Under the pieces are notes generated by a model. The model saw only the letters and a program-made list of their open reading frames with translations, was not told where the DNA came from and made no database searches. Below, piece by piece: positions 18,938 through 27,369 of a stretch of 64,000 bases of DNA. Every line of letters starts with the position of its first letter. The stretch's first letter is position 1. Source of the DNA: JABDPF01 sp036351575 (lineage in GTDB: Bacteria; Pseudomonadota; Gammaproteobacteria; Xanthomonadales; SZUA-36); assembly GCA_036351575.1 (NCBI GenBank), contig JAZBPJ010000115.1, forward strand, positions 1-64,000, written 5' to 3'. The translations under genes and the position numbers were made by a program.

Positions 18938-19585
18938 ATGACATCGGAGGCAAGAACCGGCAACCCGTACCGCTCGGCACATTACGTGATCAGCGCCCAT
19001 CACCTTTCGCAGCTGCCACCCGATGAAGGCTGCGAAGTGGCGTTCGCCGGCCGCTCCAACGCCGGCAAATCGAGCGCCATCAACACCCTGACCGAGCAGA
19101 AAGCACTGGCGAGAACCAGCAAGACGCCGGGCCGGACACAGCAGATCGTGGTTTTCGAACTCGACGCAGAGCGGCGCTTGATGGACCTGCCGGGCTACGG
19201 CTACGCCAAAGTTCCGGAAAAACTGCGCGCTCACTGGCAGGAGGTGATGCAGCGTTATTTCGAAACCCGGAAAAGCCTGCAGGGAGTCGTTCTGGTGACT
19301 GATATCCGTCACCCGATGAAGCCCTTTGACGAGCAGATGCTGGCCTGGTGCGCCGCGACCGGCGTGCCTTGCCACGTGCTTCTGACCAAGGCGGACAAGC
19401 TCAAGCGCGGTCCGGCCCAGGCCGCGCTGCTGAAAGTCCGAAAAGCCCTGCCCGAGGGCGCGACCGCCCAGGTGTTCTCCGCAAAAACCCGCGACGGTAT
19501 CAATCGTCTCATCGAACAGCTGAACCGGTGGTATCGCTTCCCTGGGCCGGATAGAATTCGCTCAGAACAGAAAAAGGATAGCTGA
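18938..19585 (+). CDS. engB: Ribosome biogenesis GTPase EngB (YsxC/YihA)
   Basis: 215 aa. TRAFAC-class GTPase needed for late 50S assembly. G1 is AGRSNAGKSS, the threonine of G2 lies in KTPGRTQ, G3 is DLPGYG, G4 is TKAD and G5 is SAK, all in the expected order and spacing. Divergent from the cytochrome c4 gene, another arrangement shared with Pseudomonas. Its stop is followed at once by the hemB ATG (no gap), so engB, hemB and aroE likely form one transcript. Confidence 0.96.
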   Translation: MTSEARTGNPYRSAHYVISAHHLSQLPPDEGCEVAFAGRSNAGKSSAINTLTEQKALARTSKTPGRTQQIVVFELDAERRLMDLPGYGYAKVPEKLRAHWQEVMQRYFETRKSLQGVVLVTDIRHPMKPFDEQMLAWCAATGVPCHVLLTKADKLKRGPAQAALLKVRKALPEGATAQVFSAKTRDGINRLIEQLNRWYRFPGPDRIRSEQKKDS

Positions 19586-20581
19586 ATGACCTTTCCCTCG
19601 ACCCGCATGCGCCGTATGCGCGCTTACGATTTTTCCCGCCGGATGATGCGCGAAAACACGCTGACGCCAAATGACCTGATCTGGCCGGTATTTGTCCTCG
19701 AAGGTGAAAACAACCGCCAGGAAGTGAGTTCTCTCCCGGGGGTCGAGCGCATGAGCATCGACCTGCTGCTGAAGGCGGCGGAGCACTGCATGGAACTCGG
19801 CATTCCGTCCATCGCGCTGTTCCCGGTCGTGGGCGCCGAGCGCAAGTCGGATGATGCCCGCGAAGCCTGGAACCCGGACGGGCTGGCGCAGCGCGCAGCC
19901 CGTGCGCTCAAGGAAAACCTGCCGGAACTCGGAGTCATCACCGACGTGGCGCTCGACCCATTCACTTCGCACGGCCAGGACGGCCTGATCGACGATACCG
20001 GCTACGTCGTGAACGACGAAACCGTTGACGTGCTGGTCAAGCAGGCGCTCTCCCACGTGGCGGCCGGGGCTGACTGTGTCGCCCCTTCGGACATGATGGA
20101 CGGGCGCATCGGTGCGATACGGCAGGCACTGGAAACCGAGGGCTTTCCCAACAAGCTGATCATGGCTTATTCGGCCAAGTACGCCTCCAGTTTCTACGGC
20201 CCCTTCCGCGATGCGGTGGGTTCGGCCGGAAACCTGGGCGGCGGCAACAAGTATTCCTACCAGATGGACCCGGGCAACAGCGACGAGGCGCTGCGCGAAG
20301 TCGAACTCGACCTCGAGGAAGGCGCCGACATGGTCATGGTGAAACCCGGCCTGCCCTATCTCGACATCATTCGCCGGGTGAAAGAAAACTTCGAGGTGCC
20401 GACTTTCGCCTACCACGTGTCCGGGGAATACGCGATGCTCAAGGCAGCGGCGCTCAACGGATGGCTCGACGAGGAAGCCGTGGTCCTGGAGGCGCTGACC
20501 TGTCTCAAGCGCGCCGGGTCGGACGGGATTCTGACCTATTACGCCGTCCAGGCGGCCGAATGGCTGAAACACAGGAACTGA
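19586..20581 (+). CDS. hemB: Delta-aminolevulinic acid dehydratase (porphobilinogen synthase)
   Basis: 331 aa. It condenses two 5-aminolevulinates to porphobilinogen, the step before HemC (56.5 kb here). The active-site Schiff-base lysine lies in MVMVKPGLPYLD, and the second lysine in AYSAKYASSFYGPF. The metal loop reads DVALDPFTSHGQDG: the zinc-binding cysteines of the E. coli and human enzymes are replaced by A and D, which marks the Mg-dependent type seen in Pseudomonas. The start abuts the engB stop and the end overlaps aroE by 22 bases. Confidence 0.97.
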   Translation: MTFPSTRMRRMRAYDFSRRMMRENTLTPNDLIWPVFVLEGENNRQEVSSLPGVERMSIDLLLKAAEHCMELGIPSIALFPVVGAERKSDDAREAWNPDGLAQRAARALKENLPELGVITDVALDPFTSHGQDGLIDDTGYVVNDETVDVLVKQALSHVAAGADCVAPSDMMDGRIGAIRQALETEGFPNKLIMAYSAKYASSFYGPFRDAVGSAGNLGGGNKYSYQMDPGNSDEALREVELDLEEGADMVMVKPGLPYLDIIRRVKENFEVPTFAYHVSGEYAMLKAAALNGWLDEEAVVLEALTCLKRAGSDGILTYYAVQAAEWLKHRN

Positions 20582-21399
20582 TCCGGCTGGCCGTTTTCGG
20601 CCGGCCCGTGAAGCACTCGCTTTCGCCCCTTATCCACTCGGCGTTCGCCGCGCAGTTTGGACTGTCCATCGACTATCGCGCGATCGAGGCGACAGCGGAA
20701 AGCTTCCCGAAGCGCGTGGCGAAACTCGCGCGGGACGGCGGCCGCGGCTGCAATGTCACGGTGCCGCTCAAGCATGAAGCCTGGCGCCTGGCGGACCGCT
20801 GCAGCCCGGAAGCCGAGCGTGCGCAAGCCGCCAATACGCTGCAGTTTGATAGCGATGGCCTCTACGCGACGAATACCGATGGCGCAGGCCTGGTAAACGA
20901 CCTGGAAAAGATCATCGGCTTCGAACTGCGTGGCCGCAAGGTCTGCCTGCTGGGCGCCGGGGGAGCGGCCCGGGGGGTGCTTGGAGCGCTGCTGGGACGG
21001 CAGCCGAAAAGCGTGACGGTATCGAACCGGACCGTGGATCGGGCCCTGGCCCTGGCAGACCGTTACTCCGACCTCGGGGAGGTTCAAGGCACGTCGCTTG
21101 ACGCCGCGGCATCGAGGGGCCCGTTCGACCTGGTCATCAACGCCACTGCGCAGGGGCACCGGGGGGAAGCGCCCGGCCTGGATGGAAATTGGTTCAGCCC
21201 TGCGGCGCTCTGCTATGACATGAACTACGGCCATGCAGCCGCCCCGCTTGCAAGACGCTGTTCGAAGCTGGACGTGCGCTACAGCGACGGCCTCGGCATG
21301 CTGGTCGCCCAGGCCGCCCTGTCCTTTGAATTATGGACCGGCAGAAAACCGGACACCCTCCCGGTGCTGGAGGATCTACGCGCTGCCGCGCGGGAATGA
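20560..21399 (+). CDS. aroE: Shikimate dehydrogenase AroE
   Basis: 279 aa (E. coli 272). It reduces 3-dehydroshikimate with NADPH in aromatic amino acid synthesis. Substrate-site motifs: GRPVKHSLSPLIH and NVTVPLKHEA, with the catalytic lysine in the latter. Cofactor site: LLGAGGAARGVL and the NADPH-selective SNRT. The ATG at 20560 lies inside the 3' end of hemB and gives the usual N-terminus; longer frames are hemB in another phase. In Pseudomonas aroE follows hemF, so this is a rearranged position. Its 3' end overlaps trmH on the other strand by 24 bases. Confidence 0.95.
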   Translation: MAETQELIRLAVFGRPVKHSLSPLIHSAFAAQFGLSIDYRAIEATAESFPKRVAKLARDGGRGCNVTVPLKHEAWRLADRCSPEAERAQAANTLQFDSDGLYATNTDGAGLVNDLEKIIGFELRGRKVCLLGAGGAARGVLGALLGRQPKSVTVSNRTVDRALALADRYSDLGEVQGTSLDAAASRGPFDLVINATAQGHRGEAPGLDGNWFSPAALCYDMNYGHAAAPLARRCSKLDVRYSDGLGMLVAQAALSFELWTGRKPDTLPVLEDLRAAARE

Positions 21400-22044
21400 G
21401 CCGCGGATGTTGCCGTCCTCATCGAGTTCCGGGTAGTCCAGGCCGCGCTCCCGGCAAAAGCGCGCAACCACCGGGTGCAGCCATTCGAAACGCTGCACAC
21501 GACGCGTTGCGGCGTCCAGCCGCGGCCGCTCGTAAAACCCCTCCCGGTCGCGCTGCCTCTGCGCTTCGTACAGCACGATCGCGCAGGCTACCGAAACGTT
21601 CAACGACTGTGTCATGCCGCGCATCGGGATCATCACGCGGCAATCCGAGAATTCCAGCGTCTCCGCGCTGACTCCGAACAGTTCGGTTCCGACCACCAGC
21701 GCCGTGGGTTTCGTGTAATCGATGTCCCGGTAATCGACGGCGCGGTCTGAAAGGTGAGCCGCAACCAGCTGAAAACCCCGCTCGCGCAGGTAACCGCAAG
21801 CGCTCGGCACGCTTTCGTGCGACCGCACCTGCATCCACTTCTCGGCGCCCTGCGATGTGTTCCAGTGAATTGCAAGGCCTTCTTCACCCGGCACGGCATG
21901 CACCTCGTTGATGCCGACCGCATCGCAGGTACGGATGATCGCGGAAAAATTGCGGGGTTTGTGAAGGCGCTCTGCGAGCACGGTAAGGTCGGGCTGGCGG
22001 CGATCCAGCACCGCGTCGACGACCTCGCAGCGTTTATCTTTCAA
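21376..22044 (-). CDS. trmH: tRNA (guanosine(18)-2'-O)-methyltransferase TrmH
   Basis: 222 aa SPOUT-class enzyme (E. coli TrmH 229). It methylates the 2'-hydroxyl of G18 in the tRNA D-loop. It tracks E. coli TrmH closely: RRQPDLTV near the start, HKPRNFSAIIRTCDAVG (motif 1 arginine), then ALVVGTELFGVS and the knot motif IPMRGMTQSLNVSVACAI. The C-terminal basic extension is also present. It starts inside the 3' end of the TRAP-subunit gene (11-base overlap), so the three leftward genes from 22986 to 21376 appear to be one operon. Confidence 0.93.
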   Translation of the reverse strand: MKDKRCEVVDAVLDRRQPDLTVLAERLHKPRNFSAIIRTCDAVGINEVHAVPGEEGLAIHWNTSQGAEKWMQVRSHESVPSACGYLRERGFQLVAAHLSDRAVDYRDIDYTKPTALVVGTELFGVSAETLEFSDCRVMIPMRGMTQSLNVSVACAIVLYEAQRQRDREGFYERPRLDAATRRVQRFEWLHPVVARFCRERGLDYPELDEDGNIRGSFPRGSA

Positions 22045-22561
22045 CCCGGCCTTCTCTCAGCATCATCGTGCAGCGTCGCGCGGTCACGCCCGCCTGCAGG
22101 AGCAGCAGCGCCGGCAGCACAAGGATCAGCGTCTTGAGCAGCCACACCAGCGGCAGGCCGCCCGGCTCCGCAGAAGTCTCGCGAACCTGCCACGCTACCG
22201 CCACGTAGTCCCATCCGATATACAGGAGAAACACGCTGAACGGCGCCATGAACAGCAAGGTGCCGGCGAGGTCCACCCACAGGCGGTAGCGCATCGACCG
22301 GGCCCGGTACAGGATATCGACGCGAACGTGTTCGTCGCATTGCATTGCCCATGCCGCCGCGACCATGAACACGGTAGCGTGCAGGTAAGTCACGCTTTCC
22401 TGCATCCAGATCCAGCCTTCGTTCAGGCCGTAACGCAAGACGACGACGAGGAACGTCAGCAGAGTCATGACCAGGGTCAGCCAGGCCGCGGCGCGTCCCA
22501 GCGCGGCGATCGTGCGCGCAAGCAGCCCATCCGGTGTCGCGGCTGCTTCGCTCAATCCCAC
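22034..22561 (-). CDS. TRAP transporter small permease (DctQ-like), without a neighbouring large subunit
   Basis: 175 aa with four predicted membrane helices. It shows the DctQ hallmarks: the first helix ends in LRYGLNEGWIWMQE, then a hydrophobic second helix and CDEHVRVDILYRARSMR at the loop before helix 3. In TRAP systems this small subunit works with the large permease DctM and the periplasmic protein DctP to import organic acids with sodium. Neither partner gene is adjacent: the neighbours are trmH (11-base overlap) and the DUF2782 gene (10-base overlap). The partner must be elsewhere, or this subunit has another role. Confidence 0.82.
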   Translation of the reverse strand: MGLSEAAATPDGLLARTIAALGRAAAWLTLVMTLLTFLVVVLRYGLNEGWIWMQESVTYLHATVFMVAAAWAMQCDEHVRVDILYRARSMRYRLWVDLAGTLLFMAPFSVFLLYIGWDYVAVAWQVRETSAEPGGLPLVWLLKTLILVLPALLLLQAGVTARRCTMMLREGRVER

Positions 22562-22986
22562 TCCTTGACCTTCCAGTAAACCGGCTGTACGGGGTTTCGG
22601 GCGCGCTGGTCCTCGTCCAGCTCGAGACGGCCGTCACCGTCCGTGTCGATGTAGTAATAGGGCGCGCCCTTGTTCGGAACGATCCGGACCATGTAAACCT
22701 GCCCGTCGCGCCGGTATTCCTCGATCCTGCGGTCTTCTTCCTCGATAATCCGCACCGTCGGCTCGACCTGCTCCTGCTGAACCTTGGGCGGAATCGGCAC
22801 ATCGCCTTCCGCCTCCGTTACGGGTTCGGCCGCGGACCCGCGTTCCCGGGGCTGATATTCTTCTGATACTTCGGGAATGGGCGGCGGTTTCGCCAGGTCT
22901 TCTTCCTGCTGTGCCGCTGACGCGCCGGGCAGGCACAGAATGACGCCTCCGGCGATAACCGCAAAAATACGTCGTTGCACACTCAT
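22552..22986 (-). CDS. DUF2782 periplasmic protein
   Basis: 144 aa. A signal peptide (cleavage after GASAA) is followed by a Pro/Glu-rich linker and a C-terminal domain matching DUF2782: RRDGQVYMVRIVPNKGAPYY with the YYIDTDGDGRLELDED segment. That segment resembles a calcium-binding EF-hand loop (D-x-D-x-D-G). No function is established for the family; in Pseudomonas it also sits beside polA. It overlaps the TRAP-subunit gene by 10 bases and is divergent from polA. Confidence 0.8.
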   Translation of the reverse strand: MSVQRRIFAVIAGGVILCLPGASAAQQEEDLAKPPPIPEVSEEYQPRERGSAAEPVTEAEGDVPIPPKVQQEQVEPTVRIIEEEDRRIEEYRRDGQVYMVRIVPNKGAPYYYIDTDGDGRLELDEDQRARNPVQPVYWKVKEWD

Positions 22987-23098
22987 CGCGCCATCCTCGC
23001 TGGGTTAGACTTGTCTGCAGGCGGAACCCGGCCGGGCCCTACCGGCTGACGGCTTCCATGATATCAGACCACCGGCGCAAGCAAACCAGACGGCGACC

Positions 23099-25801
23099 AT
23101 GAACAAGAAACCGACGCTGTACCTCGTTGACGGATCCTCCTACCTCTACCGCGCCTTTCACGCGCTGCCCCAGCTCAGCAACAGCCGCGGCGAACCGACC
23201 GGCGCGCTGCTCGGTGTGGCCAACATGCTGCGGCGCCTCATCAAGGAGCACGATCCGGAAAGGATCGCGGTGGTCTTCGATGCGCCGGGACCGACGTTCC
23301 GCCACGAAATGTTCGAGGAATACAAGGCCAACCGGCCGCCGATGCCGCAGGAACTTCGGCAACAGGTCGAGCCGATCCTGGCGTTCACCCGCATGCTGGG
23401 CCTGCCGCTGCTGCAGGTCGAGGGCGTGGAGGCGGACGACGTCATCGGCACGCTGGCGCAGCAGGCCGAAGAAGCCGGCATGGACTGCGTCATTTCCACC
23501 GGCGACAAGGACATGGCGCAACTGGTCAGTGACCGCACCACGCTCACCAACACCATGACCGAGACCTCCATGGACCGCGACGGCGTGGTTGAAAAATTCA
23601 GCGTCACACCGGAACAGATCGTCGATTACCTGGCCCTGACCGGTGACAAGTCGGACAACATTCCCGGGGTCGAGAAATGCGGTCCCAAGACGGCCGCCAA
23701 GTGGCTGACCGCCTGGCGGACGCTGGACGGCGTGATGGAGCACGCGGACGAAGTCGGCGGCAAGATAGGGGCTTATCTCAGGGAGGCGCTGGAATGGCTG
23801 CCGCTGTCACGGCGGCTCGCCACCATCCGGCGCGACCTCGACCTCGAGTTCGGCATCGACGACCTGGTGCGCGGGGAAACGGACCGGGAAGCCCTCATCG
23901 AAGCCCTGAAGCGCTATGAATTCAGCAGCTGGCTGAGAGAAATGGAGGTCGCCGGCGACAGCGCGCACGGTGAGGCGTCCGCAGACGAGGTCGAAACCGA
24001 CTACTACACGATCACGACCGAGGATGAGCTGGCAAAGCTGATCTCGGAACTCGGCGCGGCGGAGCTCATCGCCTTCGACACCGAGACGACCAGCCTCAAC
24101 CCGATGCGGGCCGAACTGGTGGGACTGAGTTTCTGCACCGAACCGGGCCGCGCCTGCTACCTGCCCGTGGCGCACGACTACCCCGGCGCACCGCGGCAGC
24201 TCGCCCGCGAAGCGGTCCTGGAGCAGCTGAAACCGCTGCTGGAAGATCCGCACCTGCCCAAGGCAGGCCAGCACATCAAGTACGACATGAACGTGCTCTC
24301 CCGCTATGGCATCGCGGTTCAGGGCGTGGCGTTCGACACCATGCTGGAGTCCTACGTGCTGAACAGCACCGGCAGCCGTCACGACATGGATACGCTGGCG
24401 CTGCGTCACCTCGGCATGAAAACCACCAAGTACGAGGATATCTGTGGCAAGGGTGCGAAACAGATCCTGTTCAGCCAGGTCGAAATCGACACGGCCACGC
24501 AATACGCCGCCGAAGACGCGGACATCACCCTGCGGCTGCACCGGGTGCTGTGGCCCGAACTGCAGAAAATCGATTCACTGGCCGCGGTATTCACGGAGAT
24601 GGAGATGCCCCTGGTGCCCGTCCTGGCGCGCATGGAACAGACCGGTGTGCTCATCGACGGCGAGCGGCTGGCGAAGCAGAGCCGGGAGCTCGCCGCCCAG
24701 ATCGACCGCCTGGAAAAAGAAGCCCACGCGGAAGCGGAACAGCCGTTCAACCTGGGCTCGCCGAAACAGCTGCAGGAACTGCTGTTCGGCAAGCTCGGCA
24801 TGCCGGTGATCCGAAAAACGCCCAAGGGCCAGCCTTCCACCGCCGAGGACGTGCTGCAGGAACTGGCGGCCGACTACGAACTGCCCCGGCTGATCCTGGA
24901 GTACCGTTCGCTGTCGAAACTGAAATCCACTTATACCGACAAGCTGCCCGAAGAAATCAACCCGGATACGGGGCGCGTACACACGTCATACCACCAGGCG
25001 GTCGCGGCCACGGGCCGGCTCTCTTCGCAGGATCCCAACCTGCAGAACATCCCCATTCGCACGCCGCAGGGCCGCCGCATCCGCGAGGCTTTCGTGGCGC
25101 CGCCCGGATGGCTGGTCATGGCCTGCGACTATTCCCAGATCGAATTGCGCATCATGGCGCACCTGTCCGGTGACGAGGGCCTGCTGAAGGCTTTTCGCGA
25201 AGGGGTGGACGTGCACCGCGCCACGGCCGGCGAGGTGTTCGACGTGCCTTACGCAGACGTGGACGACAGGCAGCGGCGTGCGGCCAAGGCCATCAACTTC
25301 GGCCTGATGTACGGCATGTCGGCTTTCGGGCTGGCCAGGCAACTGGGCATCGGCCGCGCCGAGGCGCAGGCCTACATGGATACCTACTTCATGCGCTACC
25401 CCGGCGTGCAGGAGTTCATGGAAGCGACGCGCGAGAAAGCACGTGAAGCCGGCTTCGTGGAAACCCTGTTCGGCAGGCGTCTTTACCTGCCCGACATCCG
25501 GGCCTCGAACATGCAGCGCCGGCAGGGTGCGGAACGTGCGGCGATCAATGCGCCCATGCAGGGTACGGCAGCCGATATCATCAAGCGGGCGATGGTCCGG
25601 ATCGACGCGTGGCTGCGCGCGGAAAAACCGGCGGCCCGGCTGATGATGCAGGTGCACGACGAACTCGTGCTCGAAGTGCGGGCGGACCAGCGCGAGGCCG
25701 TGCAGCAGGCGATCGAATCGCGCATGGAGCAGGCCGCCTCGCTGGACGTGCCGCTGGTCGTGGATACCGGCTGGGGTGATGACTGGGACACCGCGCACTG
25801 A
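23099..25801 (+). CDS. polA: DNA polymerase I
   Basis: 900 aa (E. coli 928). It fills gaps and removes RNA primers during replication and repair. N-terminal 5'-3' exonuclease: YLVDGSSYLYRAFHALP and the metal aspartates in GVEADDVIGTLA and STGDKDMAQLV. The proofreading domain looks active: IAFDTETTSL (exo I), HIKYDMNVL (exo II) and YAAEDADITLRLH (exo III). Polymerase motifs: DYSQIELRIMAHLSG (A), RRAAKAINFGLMYGMSAFG (B) and QVHDELVLEV (C). Monocistronic as far as visible; convergent with hemF, 32 bases apart. Confidence 0.98.
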   Translation: MNKKPTLYLVDGSSYLYRAFHALPQLSNSRGEPTGALLGVANMLRRLIKEHDPERIAVVFDAPGPTFRHEMFEEYKANRPPMPQELRQQVEPILAFTRMLGLPLLQVEGVEADDVIGTLAQQAEEAGMDCVISTGDKDMAQLVSDRTTLTNTMTETSMDRDGVVEKFSVTPEQIVDYLALTGDKSDNIPGVEKCGPKTAAKWLTAWRTLDGVMEHADEVGGKIGAYLREALEWLPLSRRLATIRRDLDLEFGIDDLVRGETDREALIEALKRYEFSSWLREMEVAGDSAHGEASADEVETDYYTITTEDELAKLISELGAAELIAFDTETTSLNPMRAELVGLSFCTEPGRACYLPVAHDYPGAPRQLAREAVLEQLKPLLEDPHLPKAGQHIKYDMNVLSRYGIAVQGVAFDTMLESYVLNSTGSRHDMDTLALRHLGMKTTKYEDICGKGAKQILFSQVEIDTATQYAAEDADITLRLHRVLWPELQKIDSLAAVFTEMEMPLVPVLARMEQTGVLIDGERLAKQSRELAAQIDRLEKEAHAEAEQPFNLGSPKQLQELLFGKLGMPVIRKTPKGQPSTAEDVLQELAADYELPRLILEYRSLSKLKSTYTDKLPEEINPDTGRVHTSYHQAVAATGRLSSQDPNLQNIPIRTPQGRRIREAFVAPPGWLVMACDYSQIELRIMAHLSGDEGLLKAFREGVDVHRATAGEVFDVPYADVDDRQRRAAKAINFGLMYGMSAFGLARQLGIGRAEAQAYMDTYFMRYPGVQEFMEATREKAREAGFVETLFGRRLYLPDIRASNMQRRQGAERAAINAPMQGTAADIIKRAMVRIDAWLRAEKPAARLMMQVHDELVLEVRADQREAVQQAIESRMEQAASLDVPLVVDTGWGDDWDTAH

Positions 25802-25833
25802 AGCAGTGATCCCGGTGGATTGCTGACCATGAG

Positions 25834-26796
25834 CTAGTACCTTGCTTCCACCTTGGCCGCCGTGTCCTCGTCAAGCCAGTCACGAGGCTCCAGGAAGGCG
25901 TAGAGCACGGCCTCCTCGGAGCCGGGCCCGGGTTTCCAGCCGTAACGCCAGGCCACCAGCGGCGGCAGCGACATCAGGATCGACTCGGTTCGCCCGCCCG
26001 ACTGCAGCCCAAACAGGGTTCCCCGGTCATAAACCAGGTTGAATTCAACATAGCGGCCGCGCCGGTACAGCTGGAAATTTCGCTGGCGCTCGGTCCATGG
26101 CGTGTTGCGCCTGCGCTGCACGATGGGCAGGTAGGCATCCAGGTAGCTGTCCCCCACCGCCCGCATGAGGGAAAAGCAGCGCTCGAACCCTCCCTCGTTG
26201 AGATCGTCAAAAAACAGCCCGCCAACGCCGCGCGCCTCGGCCCGGTGCTTCAGGTAGAAATAGCGGTCACACCAATCCTTGTACCGGGGATATACGTCAT
26301 CGCCGAACGGCTCACAGGCGGAACGGGCCTCCCGGTGCCAACCGACCACGTCCTCCAGCACCGGGTAGTACGGCGTCAGGTCGTAACCGCCGCCGAACCA
26401 CCAGGCCGGCTCCTCGTCTTCTTTTTCAGCGATAAAAAACCGCACGTTGGCGTGGCTCGTCGGAACGTGCGGATTCTCCGGGTGGATGACCAGCGAGACG
26501 CCGAGCGCCTCGAAGCTCCTCCCTTCCAGTTCGGGGCGGGACGCGGTAGCCGCAGGCGGCAGGCTGGCCCCGGTCACGTGGGAAAAATTCACGCCCGCCT
26601 GCTCAAAAACCGCGCCTTGTTCCAGCACGCGGGTGCGACCGCCGCCGCCCAAAGCGGCCTCGCCGCCGCGCGTCCAGGCGTCCTCGATGAATTTTCCCCG
26701 GCCGTCCTCCGCCTCGAGCGCTGCGCAAATCCGATCCTGCAGCCCAAGCAGGTATTTCCTGACAGCCGGCGTGGCCACGGTCTCCGTTGTGCTCAT
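25834..26796 (-). CDS. hemF: Oxygen-dependent coproporphyrinogen III oxidase
   Basis: 320 aa. It oxidatively decarboxylates two propionates of coproporphyrinogen III to vinyls, using O2, late in heme synthesis. Family signatures: GVNFSHVTGASLPPAAT, the SHANVRFF segment, WWFGGGYDLTPYYP, and RRGRYVEFNLVYDRGTLFGL. Its presence shows that heme can be made aerobically. Its start abuts the tsaC stop exactly, so it is the last gene of the lysM-dprA-smg-topA-tsaC-hemF run. Confidence 0.97.
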   Translation of the reverse strand: MSTTETVATPAVRKYLLGLQDRICAALEAEDGRGKFIEDAWTRGGEAALGGGGRTRVLEQGAVFEQAGVNFSHVTGASLPPAATASRPELEGRSFEALGVSLVIHPENPHVPTSHANVRFFIAEKEDEEPAWWFGGGYDLTPYYPVLEDVVGWHREARSACEPFGDDVYPRYKDWCDRYFYLKHRAEARGVGGLFFDDLNEGGFERCFSLMRAVGDSYLDAYLPIVQRRRNTPWTERQRNFQLYRRGRYVEFNLVYDRGTLFGLQSGGRTESILMSLPPLVAWRYGWKPGPGSEEAVLYAFLEPRDWLDEDTAAKVEARY

Positions 26797-27363
26797 TCAG
26801 CCGCTCCGAATGACGTTTCCGGTCAAGAGATCGCGAATTTCACTGGGCTGGTTTTGCTCACCCAGTTCGCCCGCCACGATGCCGCAAAGCTCATCGGAAA
26901 AATAACGTTTCACATCGTCCGCGGTGCGCGCCGGTTCCTCGCCGCGGGGATTGGCGCTGGTCGAAACGACCGGTCCTCCAAAAGCGCGGCACAGAGCCCG
27001 GCAGCCCTCGTGCGCCGTGACGCGCAGCGCAATCGTGGGATGCGAGCCCGCGAGCCAGTCAGGCACGCCGGGCGCGCGAGGAAAGAGCCAGGTAACGGGG
27101 CCGGGCCAGGAAGCGAGCGCCGGTTCCCAGTGTGCTTCGTCCACCGGCCGGATATAAGGCGCAAACCGCCCCGGCTGGTCAGCGATAAGAATAAGGCCGG
27201 CCGAAGCCGGGCGGGATTTCAGTTCGAGGATGGTGCGAACCGCGGACTCATTGCCCGGATCGCAGCCCAGACCGTAAACCGCCTCGGTCGGATAAGCGAT
27301 TACGCCGCCGTCGAGCAGGCAGCCAGCACCTTCTTCAATGGTCAGCAGTCGGCTCTCTTTCAC
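26797..27363 (-). CDS. tsaC: L-threonylcarbamoyladenylate synthase (TsaC)
   Basis: 188 aa, the short TsaC form (E. coli 190) lacking the Sua5 C-terminal domain. It makes threonylcarbamoyl-AMP from threonine, bicarbonate and ATP, the donor used by TsaD (9.4 kb). Motifs: GGVIAYPTEAVYGLGCDP, then ILELKSRPASAGLILI with the KxRP nucleotide-site motif, then VVSTSANPRGEEPA. The neighbours are topA (6-base gap upstream) and hemF (no gap downstream), a conserved order. Confidence 0.95.
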   Translation of the reverse strand: MKESRLLTIEEGAGCLLDGGVIAYPTEAVYGLGCDPGNESAVRTILELKSRPASAGLILIADQPGRFAPYIRPVDEAHWEPALASWPGPVTWLFPRAPGVPDWLAGSHPTIALRVTAHEGCRALCRAFGGPVVSTSANPRGEEPARTADDVKRYFSDELCGIVAGELGEQNQPSEIRDLLTGNVIRSG

Positions 27364-27369
27364 TTTGAA

